From Rhodothermales bacterium (GTDB lineage: Bacteria; Bacteroidota; Rhodothermia; Rhodothermales; JAHQVL01): 64,000 nucleotides of DNA. The notes under the pieces were generated by a model. That model made no database searches, was not told the DNA's origin, and saw only the letters and a program-made list of their open reading frames with translations. Both the position numbers and the translations under genes were made by a program. Below, in pieces: positions 59,310 through 64,000 of the stretch (position 1 is the first letter of the stretch; every line of letters begins with the position of its first letter). The stretch spans positions 62,001-126,000 of the forward strand of contig JAWKNW010000003.1 of NCBI GenBank assembly GCA_041391505.1, in the 5' to 3' direction.

Positions 59310-59548
59310 CCAAATAATCGCAAAATGGGAATCGCAAAAGGCAAATTGAACGGGGGCCGTTTCAGGGTCATCGCATTCGCTTCAAACGTGAGCATCTCCT
59401 GGCTTGGGAGTATGGGGGTATGGGAGGTTTTGCGGTAATAAATGCCCCCATGCGCCCAAACTCCCATACGCTTCTCACTGCCACGGCGAGAATGCGATGG
59501 CCCTGGGGCCGTTTCAGAATTTTCGATATGCGATTTGCGATTACAAAT
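59310..59548. repeat. AAATCGCAAA repeats flanking hairpin repeat copy 2
   Basis: aatcgcaaaatgggaatcgc and gcaaaaggcaaattgaac (59318-59351) and the inverse cgatatgcgatttgcgatta (59523-59546) flank copy 2 of the TATGGGAG hairpin (59400-59470). ggggccgtttcag occurs on both sides (59354 and 59503). The whole forms one large mirror structure between rpsF and prfA. Confidence 0.75.
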
Positions 59549-60617
59549 GCCCCAGCTTCTCCGCGTAATCGGCCGTACGCAGGGCGTTGATGACGTCGGC
59601 GAGGTCTCCGTGCATGACCTGCTGGAGGGGGTAGTTCTTGGCGTCGCCTTCGAGGCGGTGATCCGTGAGGCGGTCCTGGGGGAAATTGTACGTCCGGATC
59701 TTGGCGGACCGGTCGCCGGAGCCCACCATCGATCGCCGGGCTTCGCTGCGTTCGGCGTTGCGGCGCGCCAGTTCCTGGTCGTAGAGCCTGGACCGGAGCA
59801 CGCGAAGCGCCTTGTCCTTGTTCTTCAGCTGGCTCTTCTCGTCCTGGCAGGTGACGACAAGGCCGGTGGGGAGGTGTGTGATGCGGACCGCGGAGTCGGT
59901 GGTGTTGACCGACTGGCCGCCCGGGCCGCTGGAGCGATACACGTCGATCTTGAGGTCGTTCGGGTGGATGGCGATATCCACCTCATCGGCCTCGGGGAGG
60001 ACGGCGACGGTGGCCGCGGAGGTGTGGATGCGCCCGCTGGACTCGGTCGCCGGCACGCGCTGCACGCGGTGCACGCCGCTCTCGTATTTCATCATCCCGA
60101 ACACGTCGGCTCCTTTCAGGCCGAAGATGACCTCCTTGAAACCGCCCTGCGCTCCGTGCGAGGCCTGCATCTCGTCCACCTTCCACCCCTGATCTTCGGC
60201 GAACCGGGTGTAGAGCCGGTACAGGTCGCCGGCAAACAGCGCGGCCTCGTCGCCACCGGTGCCGGCGCGGATTTCGACGATCGCGTTTTTGGAATCTTCA
60301 GGGTCTTTCGGGATCAGCTTGAAGCGGAGGTCTTCCTCGACATCGGGCAGCCGCTCCTCGAGCGCCCGGATCTCATCCCACGCCATCTCGACCAGCTCCT
60401 CGTCCTTCTCCACCTGCACCAGCTCCCGGAGGTTGTCCAGCTCGCCCAGCGTCTTTTCGTACGACGCGATGGCCTCGACCACGTCCTTCAGCTCGGTATG
60501 CTCGCGCCCCAGCGCCGCCATCCGCTGCACGTCTGTCGCGATATCCGGCAGGGACATCAGCTCCGTCACTTCGGAAAACCGACGTTTTATATCTTGTAGC
60601 GATTCGAGATTGATCAT
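59541..60617 (-). CDS. prfA: peptide chain release factor 1
   Basis: 358 residues. The GGQ motif (RSSGPGGQSVNTTDSAVRIT) triggers peptide release. Codon-recognition helix residues of RF1 and REKRLTD-like end blocks are visible (YNFPQDRLTDHRLEG). RF1 reads UAA and UAG. The stop codon lies 2 bp from a repeat of the AAATCGCAAA family. Confidence 0.97.
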   Translation of the reverse strand: MINLESLQDIKRRFSEVTELMSLPDIATDVQRMAALGREHTELKDVVEAIASYEKTLGELDNLRELVQVEKDEELVEMAWDEIRALEERLPDVEEDLRFKLIPKDPEDSKNAIVEIRAGTGGDEAALFAGDLYRLYTRFAEDQGWKVDEMQASHGAQGGFKEVIFGLKGADVFGMMKYESGVHRVQRVPATESSGRIHTSAATVAVLPEADEVDIAIHPNDLKIDVYRSSGPGGQSVNTTDSAVRITHLPTGLVVTCQDEKSQLKNKDKALRVLRSRLYDQELARRNAERSEARRSMVGSGDRSAKIRTYNFPQDRLTDHRLEGDAKNYPLQQVMHGDLADVINALRTADYAEKLGHL

Positions 60618-60973
60618 CGATGCATGCCTCTACATGCCGGCGTGCGTCTAAATCGGCCGGCGCGACACGTAAACGCGGCAACGACCCGCTTGTTGATGCC
60701 GCCCCACGCTTTTTTTGCGGATTCGCGGTAAAAAACGGACCTTGGTCAGGTTCTGCCTGAAAAACCGTTCAGACAGCAACGTATCCTGAACGTGATTCGG
60801 GATCCAACGCTGTATGGGAGGTCTTTTGGATGCTCCGGGACGACCCGAACGATTTTTCAGACACTGCCTGGAAGCTCGATGCGGGATGCTCGCCGCGGGC
60901 TGTCCCCGCAATCCGTCCCCGCCGGCACGACGCTTCGTCGACGCCCTCCATCACCCCACTCCCTGTCGGAGCC
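60618..60973. other. intergenic region between divergent prfA and the coiled-coil gene pair
   Basis: About 350 bp without a supported gene. A GGATGC word is seen at 60830-60890 (ttggatgctccgg, gatgcgggatgctcgc). It should hold the promoters of both divergent genes. Confidence 0.4.
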
Positions 60974-61375
60974 ATGAATAAAACCTTTTCACTGGGCACC
61001 GTGCTGCTGATCGCGCTCGTGGCGGTCGTCGCCGCGTTGCTCGCGTATCGCGCCTGGTTCGGCCCTTCGGCCGAAGGGATCGACCGCGAAAACCGGGAGC
61101 TGATGATCCGGCTCGAACGCTCCCAGCGCACGCGCGACTCGCTCCAAACGATCGTCGCCTCGCTCAACACGGAACTGACCGGGCTGCAGCGCCGCGAGGG
61201 CCAACTCGTCGCGTCGCTCGACAGCCTGGATACCACACTGGCCGACCGCAACACGCGCATCCGCATCCTCCAACGTAACCTCACCCGCTATGATCTCCCG
61301 CCTGACTCGCTCGTTCGCGATCTCAATGCTATTCTTGCTCGGCTCTATGCCGACTCAAGCGCAGGCGCCCCGTGA
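60974..61375 (+). CDS. membrane-anchored coiled-coil protein (first of overlapping pair)
   Basis: 133 residues from the ATG at 60974, preceded by cggagcc. One N-terminal membrane segment (TFSLGTVLLIALVAVVAALL) leads to a long coiled coil (about 35-110: NRELMIRLERSQRTRDSLQT, LNTELTGLQRREGQLVASLD, TLADRNTRIRILQRNLTRYD). The last 86 bp overlap the next gene in another frame. No family recognised; the layout recalls inner-membrane spanins or periplasmic scaffold proteins. Confidence 0.7.
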   Translation: MNKTFSLGTVLLIALVAVVAALLAYRAWFGPSAEGIDRENRELMIRLERSQRTRDSLQTIVASLNTELTGLQRREGQLVASLDSLDTTLADRNTRIRILQRNLTRYDLPPDSLVRDLNAILARLYADSSAGAP

Positions 61376-61757
61376 CAGCGTCGCCCTGGTGAGCATGCCG
61401 GCGCGCGGCGAAACCTACGCCCTGCCCCGCGCGGCCGCGGTGCACTACCGGAATCTGGTGTTCGAACTCGTGCCGGCGATGGAAGCCAAGATCGCCGCGC
61501 TCGAAACCACGGTCAGCACCCAGTCCGAACTCGCCGCCAATCGCCTCCGGCAGGTCGAGAACCTGTCCCAGACGCGCGACACGATGACGCGGCAGATCGA
61601 TTCGCTAGAATCCGACCTGACCGCCCTGCGCGACCAGTTCGAACGCGTCGACGCGGCCCGCAAACGCGAAATGCGCTGGAAGAAGTTCTGGAAAGGATCC
61701 AGCTTCGTCGCGGTGGGCGCCGCCGTCGTGCTGGGCGTCGTGGCGCTGGGGAACTAG
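61290..61757 (+). CDS. exported coiled-coil protein with C-terminal membrane segment (second of pair)
   Basis: 155 residues. The N-terminus ISRLTRSFAISMLFLLGSMP is a signal peptide; the ATG at 61326 is an alternative start. The middle is a coiled coil (LVPAMEAKIAALETTVSTQS, LAANRLRQVENLSQTRDTMT, QIDSLESDLTALRDQFERVD). The end WKKFWKGSSFVAVGAAVVLG is one membrane segment with a Lys/Trp flank. The gene starts 86 bp inside the previous one in the +1 frame, so the pair is under double coding constraint. The opposite membrane topologies could let the two proteins pair through their coiled coils. Confidence 0.7.
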   Translation: MISRLTRSFAISMLFLLGSMPTQAQAPRDSVALVSMPARGETYALPRAAAVHYRNLVFELVPAMEAKIAALETTVSTQSELAANRLRQVENLSQTRDTMTRQIDSLESDLTALRDQFERVDAARKREMRWKKFWKGSSFVAVGAAVVLGVVALGN

Positions 61758-61776
61758 GCGGGACGCGAGGTCCGGG

Positions 61777-61970
61777 GTCCGGGGTCCGGGATGCGAGATC
61801 CGGGGTGAAGATACCTTAATGGATCCGAGGGGACGGGACCGAGTTTCTCTTCCCTTAAACAGAATTCGTTCGGCCAGACCGCACAATTCCCTTCGAACAA
61901 CAGCCTGGATCCTGCTTCGAGTATCTCGCATCCTGCATCCCGGATTTCGCATCCCGGATCTCGCATCCCA
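61777..61970. repeat. GTCCGGGG tandem and 17-bp inverted repeat
   Basis: The word gtccgggg occurs three times in a row (61770-61790). Then gggatgcgagatccggg (61788-61804) is exactly complementary to 61953-61969. Between them lie further GGATGC words and the leader of the next gene. Confidence 0.75.
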
Positions 61971-61983
61971 CACCCAGTACCCC

Positions 61984-63432
61984 ATGTCCCAGATTCCACG
62001 CGAAAAAGGCATCTTCTGTAACCGTACCCTCAACCTGCGTAGCATCGAAGCGATTGGCTACGACATGGATTACACGCTCATCCACTACGACATGGCGGCG
62101 TGGGAAGAGCGTGCGTACGCCTACCTCAGGGAGGGATTAAAACGCAACCTGCACTGGCCGGTGGACGACCTCGCGTTCGACCCGGACCTCGCGATGCAGG
62201 GGCTTATCGTGGATACGCAGACGGGCAATGTCCTCAAGGCCAACCGGTTCGGCTATGTCAAGCGCGTGTTCCACGGCACGAAGCCGATGGACTTCACCCA
62301 GCAGCGGGATCTGTACCAGGGCACGCTGATCGACCTGCACGACGACCGCTGGAAGTTCATGAACACGCTCTTCTCGATCTCGGAGGCGTGCATGTACATG
62401 CAGCTGGTGGAACTGCTCGACGCCGGCAAGCTCCCTCCCTCGCTCGGCTATGAAAACCTCTACCGGCATGTCCGCGAAGTGCTCGACGAAGCCCACCTCG
62501 AAGGCCTGCTCAAACAGGAGATCATCGACCACCCCGAGCGGTTCGTCCAGCCCGACCCGGACGTGCCGCTGACGCTGCTCGACCAGAAGGAGGCCGGCAA
62601 AAAGGTGATGCTCATCACCAATTCCGAATGGAGCTACGCCGCGCCCATGCTGTCGTACGTGTTCGACCCGCACCTGCCCGGCACGATGACATGGCGCGAC
62701 CTCTTCCACTACACCATCGTCGGCGCCCGCAAGCCGGACTTCTTTTCGAGTCGCTCTCCGGTCTTCGAGGTCGTCAACGAGGAAGGCCTCCTGCGCGAAC
62801 ACCGCCGGCCGCTGCAGGAAGGCGGCATCTACGTCGGTGGCAACGCCGCGCTCGTCGAGCGGTCCCTCGGCCTGACCGGCGAAAAAATCCTCTACGTGGG
62901 CGACCACATCTTCTCGGACGTCAAGGTGTCCAAGGCGCTGCTGCGGTGGCGCACGGCGCTCATCATCCGGGAACTGGAGGACGAGATCCGCGCGATCGAC
63001 GCCTTCGAGGAGCAGCAGTACACGCTCTCGATGCTCATGCACCAGAAGGAAGAACTCGAGAGCGAGTTTTCGGCGCTCCGGCTGGAAAGGCAGCGTAACG
63101 TCCGCCAGTACGGCCCGCAGACGGACCGGAGCCCGGCGACCCTCGACGCGCAGTTGCAGGAATTGCGCCGGCAGCTCGTCGCCCTCGACGAGGCGATCGG
63201 CGAACTCGCCGTGGCCGCCGGAGAACTGCACAACCCGAACTGGGGGCTGCTCATGCACGCCGGCAACGACAAAAGCCACTTCGCCCGCCAGCTCGAACAC
63301 TCGGCCGACATCTACATGTCGCGTGTATCCAACTTCCTCAACTACACCCCCTTCGTCTACCTCCGCTCGTTCCGCGGCAGCCTCCCGCACAGCCCGATGG
63401 ATCAATCAGACTACTCTTCGCTCGCAAAATGA
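61984..63432 (+). CDS. HAD-IG family 5'-nucleotidase
   Basis: 482 residues from the ATG at 61984; the frame upstream to 61819 crosses repeat DNA and is not favoured. The HAD catalytic motif is IGYDMDYTLIHYDMAAWEER (DxDxT), motif II is MLITNSEWSY and motif IV is ILYVGDHIFSDV. FSSRSPVFEVVNEEG and GIYVGGNAALVERSLGLTGE are family blocks. Relatives of human cN-II hydrolyse purine nucleoside monophosphates. A helical C-terminal cap (about 350-480) holds a coiled coil (QKEELESEFSALRLERQRNV). Confidence 0.92.
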   Translation: MSQIPREKGIFCNRTLNLRSIEAIGYDMDYTLIHYDMAAWEERAYAYLREGLKRNLHWPVDDLAFDPDLAMQGLIVDTQTGNVLKANRFGYVKRVFHGTKPMDFTQQRDLYQGTLIDLHDDRWKFMNTLFSISEACMYMQLVELLDAGKLPPSLGYENLYRHVREVLDEAHLEGLLKQEIIDHPERFVQPDPDVPLTLLDQKEAGKKVMLITNSEWSYAAPMLSYVFDPHLPGTMTWRDLFHYTIVGARKPDFFSSRSPVFEVVNEEGLLREHRRPLQEGGIYVGGNAALVERSLGLTGEKILYVGDHIFSDVKVSKALLRWRTALIIRELEDEIRAIDAFEEQQYTLSMLMHQKEELESEFSALRLERQRNVRQYGPQTDRSPATLDAQLQELRRQLVALDEAIGELAVAAGELHNPNWGLLMHAGNDKSHFARQLEHSADIYMSRVSNFLNYTPFVYLRSFRGSLPHSPMDQSDYSSLAK

Positions 63433-63484
63433 GCATCACACATCCGGCCTTCTGTACCGGCGGACGCAGAGCCGGCGCCCCATT

Positions 63485-64000
63485 TTACGATGTACGATCG
63501 AGCGATCCCACCCATTCCCAGGCCCGCGCCGCCGTTCCCAGCACCCCCATGTGATCGCTCAGGTTGGATATCACGATCGGAACGGGCTCGCCGACCGGGT
63601 AGCGGAAGATGTGCCGGTTGACATGCTGTCGTAGTGGTTCCAGAAACTGATCTGCGGCGAGCGTGGCCCCGCCGCAGAGGATGATGATTTCCGGCGCGTA
63701 GACATGCACCGCGCTGACCAGCAGCCAGCCGAGTTGCTCGATCCAGCGGTCGAGTTCGTCCCGGCAGAGCCGGTCGCCCCGCTCGACGGCTTGCATCACG
63801 CGCTTGAAGTCGACGCTCGTCGGATCCTTGAAGTAGGCGTCGCTCAGGCTCGACTCGATGCCGCGCTGGAGCGCGTTGCGGACGGACATCGCCAGCGCGG
63901 TGGCCGAACACAGCATCTCGGCCGTGCCCCGGGCCCCGGTGATGCACAGGTGGCCCTGGTTGGATTGCTGCACGATGTGGGACATCTGCGTCCCGAACTG
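63485..64000 (-). CDS. ROK-family protein, C-terminal part (start outside window)
   Basis: At least 172 residues, cut at the right edge. Reading from the edge gives FGTQMSHIVQQSNQGHLC, then ITGARGTAEMLCSATALAMS, which is the place of the ROK zinc motif. Only the first and a displaced later Cys remain, so zinc binding is doubtful. The C-terminal lobe (VHVYAPEIIILCGGATLAAD, QFLEPLRQHVNRHIFRYPVG, HMGVLGTAARAWE) is typical. It may be a glucokinase-like kinase or a ROK regulator; the missing N-terminus would tell, because regulators have a helix-turn-helix there. Confidence 0.82.
   Translation of the reverse strand, partial: QFGTQMSHIVQQSNQGHLCITGARGTAEMLCSATALAMSVRNALQRGIESSLSDAYFKDPTSVDFKRVMQAVERGDRLCRDELDRWIEQLGWLLVSAVHVYAPEIIILCGGATLAADQFLEPLRQHVNRHIFRYPVGEPVPIVISNLSDHMGVLGTAARAWEWVGSLDRTS

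Noticed and set aside
60974..61757. Phage spanin genes (Rz/Rz1)
   Set aside because: The second protein has no lipobox, no lysis or structural phage genes are nearby, and the neighbours are housekeeping genes. Only the layout is similar.
1..64000. tRNA, rRNA or riboswitch genes
   Set aside because: No cloverleaf, rRNA or known riboswitch core was recognised by eye. A covariance-model search would be needed to exclude small RNAs.

Overview
The window comes from a GC-rich bacterium of the Bacteroidota/Rhodothermota group, most plausibly the order Rhodothermales. Three secreted proteins (611-2710, 15396-16586, 30015-31109) end in the roughly 80-residue sorting domain of the type IX secretion system. 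The ribosomal operon is rpsF-rpsR-rplI without ssb, several proteins carry RR-type export signals, and the intergenic spaces are packed with palindromic repeats. The assignment rests on these traits only; no 16S rRNA, tRNA or CRISPR array was seen.

Left part (1-10.5 kb): a phosphorus-scavenging region. A truncated XRE-cupin regulator faces a secreted purple-acid-phosphatase-like enzyme. Then comes a minus-strand run phnA-phnY-phnW-pbfA, an uncharacterised HemL-like PLP enzyme and an orphan ABC ATPase. PhnW, PhnY and PhnA convert 2-aminoethylphosphonate to phosphonoacetaldehyde, phosphonoacetate and then acetate plus phosphate. PbfA should feed (R)-1-hydroxy-2-aminoethylphosphonate into the same route.

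10.5-19.9 kb: repeats and decay. A frameshifted Gfo/Idh oxidoreductase, a decayed IS3-family element and a twice-frameshifted sugar-isomerase-like gene lie together. They are followed by a type IX-secreted protein, a phosphotriesterase-like lipoprotein of lower GC, a small membrane protein and two more remnants.

20-27.3 kb: an AT-richer defence island. A SIR2-HerA pair with overlapping genes follows the 3' remnant of a type I restriction specificity gene. A DUF433/DUF5615 antitoxin-toxin pair comes next, with the toxin interrupted by an in-frame TGA. The pair is flanked by a partial duplication of the 3' end of a class V aminotransferase gene.

27.4-36.5 kb: sugar-related genes (a solute-binding lipoprotein, a TIM-barrel isomerase, an unusual glycoside-hydrolase-like protein paired with a DUF89/ARMT1 protein), a secreted HExxH protein and a membrane protein with a cytoplasmic winged helix. 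36.6-46.4 kb: a large PIG-L deacetylase, an array of repeats containing decayed GIY-YIG nuclease copies, then fdhD, a YdeP-type molybdoenzyme, two small lipoproteins and mobA.

46.4-64 kb: a serine hydrolase; a DapA-like aldolase, an epimerase, a ROK kinase and a quinone oxidoreductase; a heparinase II/III-like protein; a D-2-hydroxyacid dehydrogenase; dsbD; the rpsF operon; prfA; an overlapping pair of coiled-coil membrane proteins; a HAD-IG 5'-nucleotidase; and a truncated ROK protein. Non-coding DNA is dominated by at least four dispersed repeat families, including long perfect hairpins whose arms are built from short repeated words.
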